Of a stretch of 64,000 nucleotides of DNA, positions 17,593 to 26,483 are shown one piece after another (position 1 is the stretch's first letter; every line of letters begins with the position of its first letter). A model generated the notes under the pieces. The model saw only the letters and a program-made list of their open reading frames with translations, did not search any database and was not told where the DNA came from. The stretch covers positions 558,001 to 622,000 of the forward strand of contig NZ_SMGI01000002.1 of NCBI RefSeq assembly GCF_004346845.1, written 5' to 3'. The DNA comes from Winogradskyella wandonensis. Lineage in GTDB: Bacteria > Bacteroidota > Bacteroidia > Flavobacteriales > Flavobacteriaceae. Position numbers and translations under genes: made by a program.

Positions 17593-18936
17593 TTAGTTCG
17601 TTATGGCTTTAAAAATGTCGTTTCCGTTTGCAAATAAAACTAGTGCAATTAAGATAAAGAATCCAATAATTTGCGCGCGCTCTAAAAACTTTTCGCTCGG
17701 TTTGCGACCAGAAATCATCTCGTATAATAAAAACATAACGTGACCTCCATCTAATGCAGGAATTGGCAATAAATTAAGAATGGCTAACATAATGGAAAGG
17801 AAGGCTGTTAGTTTCCAAAAGGCCTCCCAACTCCAAAACTCAGGAAATACATCGTAGATGGCCTTAAAGCCACCCAAACCTTTATAAGCTCCTGTTTTTG
17901 GGTTAAATATGGCGCCTAACTGATCAAAATACCCAATAACTTCTTCTTTAAATTTATTTAATCCTCCACCAAAACTCTCAAAAAAGGTATAATCTCTTCT
18001 AGTGATATCCATATATCCCAATTCCTCAAATCTGTCTTCAGATATTAACGGATAAATACCCATTTTACCGTCATCACTTATTTTTATTTCGCGTGTAATT
18101 TCTTTATCGCCTCTTAGAAACGTTGCGTTAACGTTTTGATTTTTAAACTGGCTTAAGCCTTCATCAATCTGATCGTAATATTTAAGTTGTTCTCCGTTAA
18201 TAGATAAAAGAACGTCGCCTTTAATTAAATCAACATTTCTATTCTGAAGCGTATCTTCAACTTCGGCAACTATAAACGGAAAACGCTTTTTAAATAAACT
18301 AGATTTAGCTTTTCGGGTCGATAATTGACCTAAAAAGTCCTCTGGTAAATCTATTTTCTTTTCGATACCATCTCTATCGATTGTAAAACTTTGCGCTGTA
18401 ATTAGACTTCTTGTAACCTCGGAATGCGTTGTAACACTTTCTCCATTGACTTTTAATACCTTGTCTCCGGTTCTAAACCCTAATTCATTCATTATAGGGG
18501 CATCTATCCAATACCCATCTTTAAATCCGTCTAATGTGTAATCTTTATCTCCATATACAAATGAGATACCCACATAAATTACATAAGCCAAAATAAAGTT
18601 TACCGTAACTCCACCTAACATGATGATTAATCGCTGCCACGCCGGTTTAGAACGGAACTCCCATGGTTTTGGTGGCAAAGCCATTTGCTCTTTGTCCATA
18701 CTTTCATCAATCATCCCGGCGATTTTTACATAACCGCCTAAAGGCAACCAACCAATTCCGTAAACCGTTTCGCCTATTTTCTTTTTGAAGAGTGAAAACT
18801 TCACATCAAAAAAAAGATAGAATTTCTCCACCTTGGTTTTAAATAATTTAGCTGGTATAAAGTGTCCCAACTCATGCAATACTATAAGCAAGGATAAACT
18901 AAGTAAAAATTGAGATATTTTAATTACAAACTCCAT
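17593..18936 (-). CDS. rseP: RIP metalloprotease RseP (site-2 protease)
   Basis: 447 residues from the ATG at 18936; an upstream in-frame ATG at 18966 is less like the family. The first membrane helix carries the zinc motif HELGH at 21-25, and the C-terminal LDGG motif is at about 395-398, also in a membrane segment. Two PDZ-like stretches lie between (GDKVLKVNGESV and GDVLLSINGEQL). The enzyme cleaves membrane-bound regulators, typically anti-sigma factors, inside the membrane. No sigma or anti-sigma gene is nearby. Confidence 0.95.
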   Translation of the reverse strand: MEFVIKISQFLLSLSLLIVLHELGHFIPAKLFKTKVEKFYLFFDVKFSLFKKKIGETVYGIGWLPLGGYVKIAGMIDESMDKEQMALPPKPWEFRSKPAWQRLIIMLGGVTVNFILAYVIYVGISFVYGDKDYTLDGFKDGYWIDAPIMNELGFRTGDKVLKVNGESVTTHSEVTRSLITAQSFTIDRDGIEKKIDLPEDFLGQLSTRKAKSSLFKKRFPFIVAEVEDTLQNRNVDLIKGDVLLSINGEQLKYYDQIDEGLSQFKNQNVNATFLRGDKEITREIKISDDGKMGIYPLISEDRFEELGYMDITRRDYTFFESFGGGLNKFKEEVIGYFDQLGAIFNPKTGAYKGLGGFKAIYDVFPEFWSWEAFWKLTAFLSIMLAILNLLPIPALDGGHVMFLLYEMISGRKPSEKFLERAQIIGFFILIALVLFANGNDIFKAITN

Positions 18937-19096
18937 GTAGTCTTTTTCAAAAATTTCGATTGACAAAAGTAATCTTTTAAAGAGATTTAGAAAATTATTG
19001 ACTTTCTATTAAAGAGTTTTTTAACAGCTTCTGTAGTAATCTGGTATTCAAACGTTAAATGCTGACAAAAATCATGAATAAAATTTGATTGAGATG

Positions 19097-19104
19097 TATC
19101 TTTG
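19097..19104 (+). promoter_or_regulatory. Predicted -7 promoter element for the SCO gene
   Basis: TATCTTTG matches TAnnTTTG 24 bases upstream of the ATG at 19129. An earlier in-frame start at 19102 falls within it and is therefore unlikely. Confidence 0.6.
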
Positions 19105-19128
19105 CAAAACTTAAATTTGGTCAATATT

Positions 19129-19809
19129 ATGTCTCTAACTACATTCTTTAAAGATTACAAAAAGTTCGGAGTTTTCTTTTCGGTTTTATGCATTGTTATT
19201 ATTGGAATAATCTACAATGTTCTTAACCAAAAAAAGCCTCTCCCTATTTGGAATCCAGAACGTGTTAACGAAGAAATGGTAGACGAAAGCATTCGTCATG
19301 TCTCTAAATACCACACTATAGCAGACTTTAGTTTAATTAACCAAAATGGCGAAACCATTACCCAAGACGATTATAAGGACAAAATCTATGTGGCAGATTT
19401 CTTTTTTACAACGTGCCAAACCATTTGTCCGATCATGACAGACCACATGTATCAGATACAAAAAGAAATAATTAGCGATGACGATGTGATGCTACTTTCA
19501 CATTCCGTAACACCAGTAAAAGATAGCGTTCCTGTTCTTAAGGCCTATGCCGAAAAGAAAGGCGTTATAGACCGTAAGTGGAATCTTGTTACTGGCGATA
19601 AAAAACAGATTTACGACCTCGCTAGAAAAAGCTATTTAGCCGTAAAAACTGAAGGTAATGGCGATGTTTACGATATGATACACACTGAGAATTTCTTACT
19701 TATTGATAAAAAACGACAAATTCGTGGCTTCTATGATGGTACCAATCCTGAAGACATCGATAGACTTCTTGATGATATTAAAACGCTTAAATCTTTCGGT
19801 GGTTCTTAA
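19129..19809 (+). CDS. SCO1/SenC family copper chaperone
   Basis: 226 residues with an N-terminal membrane anchor (FGVFFSVLCIVIIGIIYNV). The thioredoxin-like domain holds the copper-binding CQTICP motif (CxxxC) near 100 and the distal histidine in DMIHTENFLLID. SCO proteins insert copper into the CuA site of cytochrome c oxidase or act as thiol reductases on the periplasmic face. The 20-29 kb region that follows is also about metals, though the spacing gives no proof of co-regulation. Confidence 0.9.
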   Translation: MSLTTFFKDYKKFGVFFSVLCIVIIGIIYNVLNQKKPLPIWNPERVNEEMVDESIRHVSKYHTIADFSLINQNGETITQDDYKDKIYVADFFFTTCQTICPIMTDHMYQIQKEIISDDDVMLLSHSVTPVKDSVPVLKAYAEKKGVIDRKWNLVTGDKKQIYDLARKSYLAVKTEGNGDVYDMIHTENFLLIDKKRQIRGFYDGTNPEDIDRLLDDIKTLKSFGGS

Positions 19810-19849
19810 AAATGTGTGAAGCTGATATCTTACACTAAATATTTTCACT

Positions 19850-19878
19850 TATTTTTGCTTCTTTAAAATTAATCTAAA
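19850..19878 (+). promoter_or_regulatory. Predicted feoAB promoter with possible metalloregulator dyad
   Basis: TATTTTTG (19850-19857) matches the -7 element. Five bases on, 19862-19878 reads TTTAAAATTAATCTAAA, an imperfect dyad with TTTA ends. Its half-site TTTAA and its place just at the predicted transcript start are like the palindrome in front of mntR (22981-22998). It may bind a DtxR-type iron repressor; this is inference. Confidence 0.4.
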
Positions 19879-19889
19879 TAAATGAAACC

Positions 19890-19950
19890 CGATTTTTGTT
19901 GCGTTACACTTACAAAAATCGATGGTTAAATTTATGCCGACGAAAGTCGG
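19890..19950 (+). promoter_or_regulatory. Two hairpins in the feoAB 5' leader
   Basis: CGATTTTTGT (19890-19899) and ACAAAAATCG (19912-19921) are perfect 10-bp arms with a 12-base loop. CCGAC-GAAA-GTCGG (19937-19950) follows as a tight hairpin with a GNRA tetraloop. Both precede the feoA GTG at 19968. They may stabilise or control the transcript, or be a remnant of a dispersed repeat; no known riboswitch is recognised. Confidence 0.45.
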
Positions 19951-19967
19951 TCTCTCATGAATAATTT

Positions 19968-20207
19968 GTGACAAAATTGACTTTAGCTGAATTAAAACGT
20001 GGACAACAGGGTATTATTAAGGACGTTTCTTCCAAAAGCATTCCTTTAAAACTTCTAGAAATGGGCTGTTTACCTGGCAATGCCGTAGAATTAGTGCAAG
20101 TTGCGCCTTTTTCAGACCCCATGTATCTTAACATTAATGGTACACATTTGGCGATTAGAAAAGAAACTGCCACACACATCCTAATTGAAACTACAACTAA
20201 TGGGTAA
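19968..20207 (+). CDS. feoA: Ferrous iron transport protein A
   Basis: 79 residues from a GTG start; a small SH3-like domain with LKRGQQGIIKDV, LKLLEMGCLPGNAVELV and LAIRKETATHILIE, as in FeoA. It supports the Fe(II) transporter FeoB, probably by contacting its G domain. The stop overlaps the feoB start by eight bases (ATGGGTAA), so translation is coupled. Confidence 0.92.
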   Translation: MTKLTLAELKRGQQGIIKDVSSKSIPLKLLEMGCLPGNAVELVQVAPFSDPMYLNINGTHLAIRKETATHILIETTTNG

Positions 20208-22299
20208 GCAAATAAATGTAGCTTTAATAGGAAACCCAAATACTGGGAAAACATCCGTCTTTAATGCACTCACAGGACTCAACCAAAAAGTGGGTAACTA
20301 TCCTGGAATCACTGTTGAAAAGAAAGAAGGCGTTTGCAAACTTCCAAGAGGTCTTAAAGCACACATCATAGATTTACCTGGGACGTATAGTCTTAATGCA
20401 TCTTCTCTAGACGAAAGTGTCGTTATTGAGTTACTACTAAACAAAAATGACAAAGACTATCCGGACGTTGCCGTAGTGATTACAGATGTCGAAAACTTAA
20501 AGCGAAATCTTTTAGTTTACACGCAAATTAAGGATTTAGAGATTCCAACCATATTGGTTGTCAATATGTCAGACCGAATGGCTTACAAAGGCATATCGTT
20601 AGATATCTCTCATCTTGAAGAGCAATTAAAAACAAAAATTGCTCTTGTAAGTACTCGTAAAAATAAAGGTATTGATAACCTAAAAAATCTTATATCAAAC
20701 TACAAAACACTTTCATCAGAGCCATGTTTGGATACTAGAGATATAGATACTGCATATTTCGAAGGTCTTAAAAAAGCATTTCCAAACCAATCTCTCTATA
20801 AGCTGTGGTTGGTGATAACGCAAGATGTCAACTTTGGAAAGGTAGATAGAAAAACAATTGCAGACACATCCGCATTTAAAACCAAATCAGAAACAGATCT
20901 AAAAAGACTTCAGCAAAAAGAAACGATTAAGCGCTACCAGTTTATTAATAATGTTCTAAAAAAAGGACAAAGTATCGACTTAAAATCGGCTAAGGACTTA
21001 CGTATTAAATTAGATAGAGTTCTTACTCACAAAGTTTGGGGTTATCTAATTTTCTTTATCATTTTATTGACTATTTTTCAAGCTATCTATGATTGGGCTG
21101 AAGTACCAATGGACTTTATAGATAGTGCTTTTGCAAGCCTAAGTGAATGGACAAAAAATACACTTCCTGCTGGTGCATTTACAAATCTTTTAGCAGAAGG
21201 TGTGATTTCTGGGTTGGGTGGAATCGTCATTTTTATTCCTCAAATTGCATTTCTGTTTTTATTCATTTCCGTTTTAGAAGAAAGTGGCTATATGAGTCGT
21301 GTTGTGTTTTTAATGGATCGCATTATGCGTCGTTTTGGACTTAGCGGAAAGAGTGTTGTACCTCTAATATCTGGTACAGCATGTGCTATCCCAGCTATAA
21401 TGGCCACACGTAATATCGAAAATTGGAAAGAACGTTTAATTACCATTTTAGTTACACCATTTACAACATGCTCGGCGCGTTTACCGGTATATTTAATTAT
21501 TATTTCCTTAGTAATTCCTCAAGGAAGATTCTTAGGTTTAAGCTATCAAGCCTTGACCTTAATGCTATTGTATTTAATAGGTTTTGGAGCAGCTGTTGGC
21601 TCAGCATACTTACTAAATAAATTCATGAAGATGAAGTCGAAATCGTTCTTCGTGGTAGAAATGCCAAATTATAAATTACCTCTATTTAAAAATGTAGCTT
21701 TAACGGTTTTAGAGAAAACAAAATCTTTTGTTTTTGGTGCAGGTAAAATTATCCTTGCTATTTCTATTGTTTTGTGGTTTTTAGCTTCGTATGGCCCAGG
21801 AGAGGAGTTCAATAATGCTGAAGAAATTGTAACGGAACAATACGCTTCTCAAAATCTTTCTCAAGAAGAGCTAGACCAAAAAGTAGCATCTCACAAATTA
21901 GAACATTCCTTTATTGGTATAGTAGGTAGAGCCATCGAACCAGCCATTCGTCCATTAGGTTACGATTGGAAAATTGGTATTGCTATCGTTAGTTCTTTCG
22001 CTGCACGTGAAGTGTTCGTGGGGACTTTAGCTACAATATACAGCGTTGGAAGCGATGAAGAAGTCACTATAAAAAACCGAATGGCGGCAGAAGTTAACCC
22101 AATTTTGGGTGGACCTTTATTTAATTTAGCTTCGGGTATTTCACTCCTATTATTTTATGCCTTCGCCATGCAATGTATGAGTACGCTCGCCATTGTAAAA
22201 CGAGAAACCAATACTTGGAAATGGCCAATGTTTCAATTAGTAACCATGACAGCTTTTGCCTATATTGTAGCATTAATTGCATACCAACTTTTAAAGTAA
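20200..22299 (+). CDS. feoB: Ferrous iron transport protein B
   Basis: 699 residues from the ATG at 20200. The N-terminal GTPase has G1 GNPNTGKTS, G3 DLPGTYSL and a G4 NMSD in ILVVNMSDRMAYKG. The membrane part contains the two conserved gate regions, including FTTCSARLPVY and the SFAAREVFVGT motif, with about eight helices. It imports Fe(II) across the inner membrane. It is coupled to feoA upstream and followed by a small Cys-rich partner gene at 22330. Confidence 0.96.
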   Translation: MGKQINVALIGNPNTGKTSVFNALTGLNQKVGNYPGITVEKKEGVCKLPRGLKAHIIDLPGTYSLNASSLDESVVIELLLNKNDKDYPDVAVVITDVENLKRNLLVYTQIKDLEIPTILVVNMSDRMAYKGISLDISHLEEQLKTKIALVSTRKNKGIDNLKNLISNYKTLSSEPCLDTRDIDTAYFEGLKKAFPNQSLYKLWLVITQDVNFGKVDRKTIADTSAFKTKSETDLKRLQQKETIKRYQFINNVLKKGQSIDLKSAKDLRIKLDRVLTHKVWGYLIFFIILLTIFQAIYDWAEVPMDFIDSAFASLSEWTKNTLPAGAFTNLLAEGVISGLGGIVIFIPQIAFLFLFISVLEESGYMSRVVFLMDRIMRRFGLSGKSVVPLISGTACAIPAIMATRNIENWKERLITILVTPFTTCSARLPVYLIIISLVIPQGRFLGLSYQALTLMLLYLIGFGAAVGSAYLLNKFMKMKSKSFFVVEMPNYKLPLFKNVALTVLEKTKSFVFGAGKIILAISIVLWFLASYGPGEEFNNAEEIVTEQYASQNLSQEELDQKVASHKLEHSFIGIVGRAIEPAIRPLGYDWKIGIAIVSSFAAREVFVGTLATIYSVGSDEEVTIKNRMAAEVNPILGGPLFNLASGISLLLFYAFAMQCMSTLAIVKRETNTWKWPMFQLVTMTAFAYIVALIAYQLLK

Positions 22300-22329
22300 G
22301 GAAATAGAAAAGTTGACCACTAAAATAAT

Positions 22330-22467
22330 ATGAACGACATTCTACAAAACATATTAGTTTTTATCACCTTAGGATTAGCATTGACGTTCTTAGTACGGAA
22401 ATTTATATTGAAACCAAAGAAGAAAGCAGTCAAAGCTTGTGGAAATAATGACTGTGGGTGTCATTAA
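22330..22467 (+). CDS. FeoB-associated Cys-rich membrane protein
   Basis: 45 residues: one membrane helix (ILQNILVFITLGLALTFLV), a basic stretch (RKFILKPKKKA) and a C-terminal CGNNDCGCH cysteine motif. This size and layout fit the FeoB-associated small membrane proteins that replace FeoC in many Bacteroidota. The cysteines may bind iron or a cluster on the cytoplasmic side. It starts 30 bases after feoB and its stop lies one base from the convergent gene's stop. Confidence 0.82.
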   Translation: MNDILQNILVFITLGLALTFLVRKFILKPKKKAVKACGNNDCGCH

Positions 22468-22468
22468 A

Positions 22469-22897
22469 TTATTGTACTAACTCTTCAAGCAAAAGTTTTA
22501 ACTTATAATCGTCTTTTGGAACTTGATTATCTGCAACTGGATAAGGAAATAGTTCAACACCCGTGAGTTTTATAATTTCAGAATCAAATAAATTTCCTTT
22601 TTTATTTGGCATAAAAAAGGTCGGCGTAAAGACTATATTTTTTGTTGAAAGTTTTTTATTTTCTTTATAAACTTCGACAACAACCTTTGCTTCTCCTGCC
22701 ACAACACACATTACTGCTTTTGGGCAACGCGAATCAGACAACACATCAATAAACCGGATTTTGTAATCATCAAACTCAAAACTATCTCCAATAGAGAGGT
22801 TGTAGACTTCTGTTAAAGTCTGTAATTCAGTTTCAGCTTCTTGTCCAAATAAGAGGAAAAAATAAAAACTGAATCCTAGTGTAAAAATTTGCTTCAT
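22469..22897 (-). CDS. Secreted protein with SRCP..C motif, function unknown
   Basis: 142 residues with a signal peptide ending near LLFGQ. The core has IRFIDVLSDSRCPKAVMCVVAGEA, the two-cysteine motif of a small Bacteroidota extracellular domain often written SRCP..V.C.WAGEA. The two Cys probably form a disulphide. Here Val replaces the usual Trp. Function is not known. It is convergent with the feo genes and divergent from mntR. Confidence 0.7.
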   Translation of the reverse strand: MKQIFTLGFSFYFFLLFGQEAETELQTLTEVYNLSIGDSFEFDDYKIRFIDVLSDSRCPKAVMCVVAGEAKVVVEVYKENKKLSTKNIVFTPTFFMPNKKGNLFDSEIIKLTGVELFPYPVADNQVPKDDYKLKLLLEELVQ

Positions 22898-22966
22898 ACG
22901 TTAAAGACTGTTATTAAATAAAAGTGTGACAAAATATAGAAAATCATTTCTAATTAATTTTTTAGT

Positions 22967-22974
22967 TATATTTG
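22967..22974 (+). promoter_or_regulatory. Predicted -7 promoter element for mntR
   Basis: TATATTTG matches TAnnTTTG and lies 45 bases before the ATG at 23020, directly in front of the palindrome at 22981. Confidence 0.6.
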
Positions 22975-22980
22975 AAAAAT

Positions 22981-22998
22981 ATTTAAGTATACTTAAAT
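22981..22998. promoter_or_regulatory. 18-bp perfect palindrome, likely MntR/DtxR operator
   Basis: ATTTAAGTATACTTAAAT is an exact self-complementary sequence centred at the expected transcript start of the regulator gene (six bases after the -7 element). DtxR/MntR regulators bind palindromes of this size, so autoregulation is likely. The operator would also control the downstream transporter genes if co-transcribed. Confidence 0.65.
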
Positions 22999-23019
22999 TT
23001 TAAATTAAAGCTATAAAAA

Positions 23020-23679
23020 ATGTCTGTTGCTATAGAGAATTTCGTAAAAGCCATTTACAACAACGAGAATCAAGATATTACTAATACAAAACCTGGGAAT
23101 ATCGCTTCTAAATTAGGTATATCTAACGCTGCTGCAACTGACATGGCAAAAAAGCTAGACGCTAAAGGATTACTCAATTACGAAAAATACAAGGCACTTC
23201 GCCTAACAGAAGATGGCGAAAAAATGGCACTTAATGTTATTCGTAAACATCGCCTTTGGGAAGCCTTTTTGCATAAAACTTTTGATATGTCTTTGCATGA
23301 AATTCATCGCGAAGCAGAGCTTTTAGAACATGAAACATCGGACTTTTTAGCCGAAAAAATTAGCGAATATTTGGGTAATCCTAAGTTCGACCCACATGGT
23401 GACCCAATACCGAATGCTAAAGGCGAAATTACTACAGAAGACACCTCAATTCCGCTATCGCAAGCCAAAGAAAATACTGAGTATGTTATTTCAAGATTAA
23501 TGAGTACAGATAAAGAATTCTTTGAGTTTTGTGCGCTAAACGGTATTAAATATGGAAATACGCTTACTGTAAAGAAGCAGTTTCAAAGCTCTAAAATGAC
23601 ACAAATCAAAATTTATACTAACACCATTGTCCTTAACGAGGATTTTACTCAAATCATATACGTAAATGAAATTAACTAA
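23020..23679 (+). CDS. mntR: DtxR/MntR family metal-dependent regulator
   Basis: 219 residues. The winged helix covers about 1-70 (IASKLGISNAAATDMAKKL as the recognition region). A metal-binding and dimerisation domain follows (HRLWEAFLHKTFDM, LEHETSDFLAEKI, GNPKFDPHGDPIP), and a C-terminal SH3-like domain of about 70 residues ends it. It is a metal-activated repressor; manganese is suggested by the ABC transporter just downstream, but iron or zinc are not excluded. Its last 14 bases overlap the next gene. Confidence 0.88.
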   Translation: MSVAIENFVKAIYNNENQDITNTKPGNIASKLGISNAAATDMAKKLDAKGLLNYEKYKALRLTEDGEKMALNVIRKHRLWEAFLHKTFDMSLHEIHREAELLEHETSDFLAEKISEYLGNPKFDPHGDPIPNAKGEITTEDTSIPLSQAKENTEYVISRLMSTDKEFFEFCALNGIKYGNTLTVKKQFQSSKMTQIKIYTNTIVLNEDFTQIIYVNEIN

Positions 23680-24469
23680 ACACATAGTACAAGGACTTAT
23701 AGTTATATTCACCATTCAATCTTTTTCCCAAGAACAAGAAGACAGATTCAGTAATCCTTTAGTTACTGACAGACCAGATGCGACTGAAGCGTCATCAACG
23801 GTAGGTAAAGGCGTACTTCAATTTGAAACAGGTGGACTTTACGAATCTTTTGAAGCAAACAATATTAAAAATGAAACATACACTTTTAACACGATGCTTA
23901 TCCGTTACGGACTTTTAGATAACCTTGAGTTACGTTTAGGTTGGGACTTTGTTGAAGGTGTTACCTCCGTAAATGGCAACAAATTAGATAATGTAACTAG
24001 CGGATTATCACCATTGTTACTTGGATTAAAATTGGATATCGCCGAAGAAAATGGCGCTATGCCCGAGATTGCTCTAATCGGACATGTATTTCCTGTTTTT
24101 AGTGCTGGCGCAGACTACAGACCCGAAACCACAGGCGTTGATTTTAGATTATCCTTATCACATACGTTAAACGAAAAATCGAGTCTTGGCTATAACATCG
24201 GTGCTCAATGGGGTGACGATTCGCCAGAAGCTTCCGCCATCTACACTTTAGCTTACGGCTATAGTTTCTCTGATAAATGGGGAATGTATGCCGAAGTTTA
24301 CGGCGACTTCCCCGAAGATAGTAAGGCTAACCATTATTGGGATGCTGGCTTTACCTATTTAGCTAACTATGATTTACAGTTTGATGTGTACTTTGGTACA
24401 AGTTTTACAGAAGGACAAGACCTTTTACTTGGTGCAGGACTAAGCTATCGCATAAAACCAAAGCAATAA
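23666..24469 (+). CDS. Outer membrane transporter-like protein (MetA-pathway family)
   Basis: 267 residues with a signal peptide (GLIVIFTIQSFSQ). The mature protein opens with LVTDRPDATEASSTVGKG, the hallmark of the family annotated as phenol-degradation MetA-like transporters, and continues as alternating beta strands of a small barrel (NLELRLGWDF, YGYSFSDKWGMYAEVYG). It lies between the regulator and the metal-binding protein, overlapping the regulator, so it may help metal cross the outer membrane. That role is inferred from position only. Confidence 0.75.
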   Translation: MKLTKHIVQGLIVIFTIQSFSQEQEDRFSNPLVTDRPDATEASSTVGKGVLQFETGGLYESFEANNIKNETYTFNTMLIRYGLLDNLELRLGWDFVEGVTSVNGNKLDNVTSGLSPLLLGLKLDIAEENGAMPEIALIGHVFPVFSAGADYRPETTGVDFRLSLSHTLNEKSSLGYNIGAQWGDDSPEASAIYTLAYGYSFSDKWGMYAEVYGDFPEDSKANHYWDAGFTYLANYDLQFDVYFGTSFTEGQDLLLGAGLSYRIKPKQ

Positions 24470-24472
24470 ACA

Positions 24473-25381
24473 ATGAAAAAATTAATATATATTTTAGCTA
24501 TAGCTCTCGTTTTTGGATGCAAAAACGATACCCAAACCAACGGGAAATTAAAAGTTGTCACCACAACTACAATGATTACCGATTTAGTTAAAAATATTGG
24601 TGGCGATTTTATAGAAGTTGAAGGATTAATGGGAAGCGGTGTTGACCCGCATTTATACAAAGCCAGTGAAGGTGATGTTAATAAATTAGTCAACGCCAAT
24701 GTCATTTTTTACAACGGTTTACATCTCGAAGGAAAGCTTGTCGAAGTGTTCGAAAAGATGGAGCGCAGCAATAAAACTCAAGTAGCCTTAGGCGAAAATC
24801 TAGACAAATCTCAATTAATTGGTTCCGATTATTTTGCCTCTAATTACGATCCACATGTTTGGTTTAATATTGAATTCTTTAAGCAATTTGCAAAACAAGT
24901 CACTAAAACATTGTCTGAAAAAGACCCAAAAAACGCAGTGAATTATATTGAAAACGAAAAGAACTATTTAGCCAAATTATCGGCTTTAGAGTCTGAAGTT
25001 TCATCGGTAATTAATGCACTTCCAAAAGAAAAACGCATCTTGGTAACAGCACATGATGCCTTCAATTATTTTGGGAAAAATTATGATTTTGAAGTGGTTG
25101 GCTTACAGGGTTTATCCACAGCAACAGAAGCTGGTGTAAAAGATGTAAGAAAGTTAGCAGAATTCATAATAGAAAATAAAATCAAAGCTATTTTTATTGA
25201 AAGTTCTGTGCCAAAACGAACGATTGAAGCTTTAGTGGCAGCTGTAAAAGCAAAAGACCACGATGTTGAAATTGGTGGTACACTTTACAGCGATGCTTTA
25301 GGAAATGCTGGAACTTTAGAAGGCACTTACATTGGCATGTTTAAATACAACGTGAATACAATTGTTAATGCATTGAAATAA
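24473..25381 (+). CDS. Mn/Zn ABC transporter substrate-binding lipoprotein
   Basis: 302 residues; lipobox LVFGC with Cys16. It is a cluster A-I (TroA/MntA/ZnuA) metal-binding protein. Four ligands of the TroA type are in place: H60 (DPHLYK), H128 (DPHVWF), H194 (TAHDAF) and D274 (YSDALG). The His-rich loop common in ZnuA is absent, which leans toward Mn or Fe over Zn. The gene sits in the mntR operon and its stop overlaps the ATPase start by one base. Confidence 0.92.
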   Translation: MKKLIYILAIALVFGCKNDTQTNGKLKVVTTTTMITDLVKNIGGDFIEVEGLMGSGVDPHLYKASEGDVNKLVNANVIFYNGLHLEGKLVEVFEKMERSNKTQVALGENLDKSQLIGSDYFASNYDPHVWFNIEFFKQFAKQVTKTLSEKDPKNAVNYIENEKNYLAKLSALESEVSSVINALPKEKRILVTAHDAFNYFGKNYDFEVVGLQGLSTATEAGVKDVRKLAEFIIENKIKAIFIESSVPKRTIEALVAAVKAKDHDVEIGGTLYSDALGNAGTLEGTYIGMFKYNVNTIVNALK

Positions 25382-26118
25382 TGGAACAAAAAATAGCTGT
25401 AAAAATAGACGACCTTACTGTAGCTTATAACTACAAACCTGTATTATGGGATATCGATTTAGAAATCCCTGAAGGCGTACTTATGGCTATAGTTGGTCCT
25501 AATGGCGCAGGAAAATCTACACTTATTAAATCTATTTTAGGTATACTAAAACCCATTGCAGGTAGTGTTAGTATCTACGATAAACCATACGAAAAACAAC
25601 GTCAACTTGTAGCCTATGTACCTCAAAAAGGAAGTGTAGATTGGGATTTCCCAACAACAGCATTGGATGTTGTGATGATGGGAACATACGGAAGTTTAGG
25701 CTGGATAAGACGACCAGGACAAAAACAGAAAAAAGCGGCACTTGAAGCTTTAGAAAAAGTAGGTATGTTACCTTTTAAAGGCCGACAAATAAGTCAGCTT
25801 TCTGGTGGGCAACAACAACGTATATTTTTAGCACGTGCTTTAGTTCAAAATGCATCGATTTATTTTATGGATGAGCCGTTTCAAGGTGTTGATGCCACAA
25901 CGGAAATAGCCATAATAAACATTCTAAAAGAATTACGAAAAGCAGGAAAAACAGTAATTGTCGTTCATCATGATTTACAAACCGTACCCGAATATTTCGA
26001 TTGGGTAACGTTTTTAAACGTAAAGAAAATCGCCACTGGACCAGTTAAGGATATTTTTAATGATGATAATTTAACCAAAACCTACGGTATTAATTATAAA
26101 GTAAGTATCCAAGAGTAA
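25381..26118 (+). CDS. Metal ABC transporter ATP-binding protein
   Basis: 245 residues with Walker [11 protein letters not shown]-loop [11 protein letters not shown], signature LSGGQQQR, Walker B IYFMDEP and H-loop VVHHD. It powers the Mn/Zn importer. The expected permease genes are on the same strand but begin 366 bases later, because a heptad repeat array and other non-coding DNA stand between (26120-26483). Confidence 0.95.
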   Translation: MEQKIAVKIDDLTVAYNYKPVLWDIDLEIPEGVLMAIVGPNGAGKSTLIKSILGILKPIAGSVSIYDKPYEKQRQLVAYVPQKGSVDWDFPTTALDVVMMGTYGSLGWIRRPGQKQKKAALEALEKVGMLPFKGRQISQLSGGQQQRIFLARALVQNASIYFMDEPFQGVDATTEIAIINILKELRKAGKTVIVVHHDLQTVPEYFDWVTFLNVKKIATGPVKDIFNDDNLTKTYGINYKVSIQE

Positions 26119-26119
26119 A

Positions 26120-26202
26120 CAGTTTTCAGTAACAGTATTCAGTTGGCAGTAAGCAGGAAACAGGAAACAGGAAACAGGAAACAGGAAACAGGAAACAGGA
26201 AA
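26120..26202 (+). repeat. Heptanucleotide array (CAGTNNN then CAGGAAA x7)
   Basis: It starts one base after the ATPase stop codon. Five units of CAGTNNN type (one of them six bases long) are followed by seven exact CAGGAAA copies at 26154-26202. The whole block is twelve units with a seven-base period. It is not a CRISPR. Copy number is likely to vary by slippage. See the similar arrays at 50424-50458 and 50850-50899. Confidence 0.9.
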
Positions 26203-26483
26203 ATAAGTTGTAAAAACATCGAATAAAACAAAAAGTAACTGGAAATTAATATCCCAGATTTCGACATAGTCGAAAAACATCAAAATGCAGAAATAAAGAG
26301 CGAAAGAATGAAGATGCGAGGCGAAGCCTCAGGCACGAAGTTCTGAAAGCGAATTTTGCTTCAGCAATTTCCTCATTTTGATTGTGATTTTTTGATTCGT
26401 TTTGCATCAAGGCAAAATGAATAGAACTAGAAAAACAACGACATAAGTCAATAAGCAAAAAATCCTGATAATTCAGGAAACAA
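26203..26483. other. Non-coding gap between ATPase and permease genes
   Basis: No gene is seen. It holds a GTCGAAA dispersed-repeat trace near 26258-26276 (TTTCGACATAGTCGAAA), a small GAGGC-GAA-GCCTC hairpin (26318-26330) and a CCTGA-TAAT-TCAGG hairpin (26464-26477) seven bases before the permease ATG. The last could affect translation of the permease. Confidence 0.55.

Noticed and set aside
26120..26202. CRISPR array
   Set aside because: Units are seven bases with no spacers, and no cas genes are present.
26071..26283. Minus-strand frame with repeated PVSCFLF units
   Set aside because: It is the translation of the CAGGAAA heptad array and overlaps the end of the ATPase gene; no start context or family.
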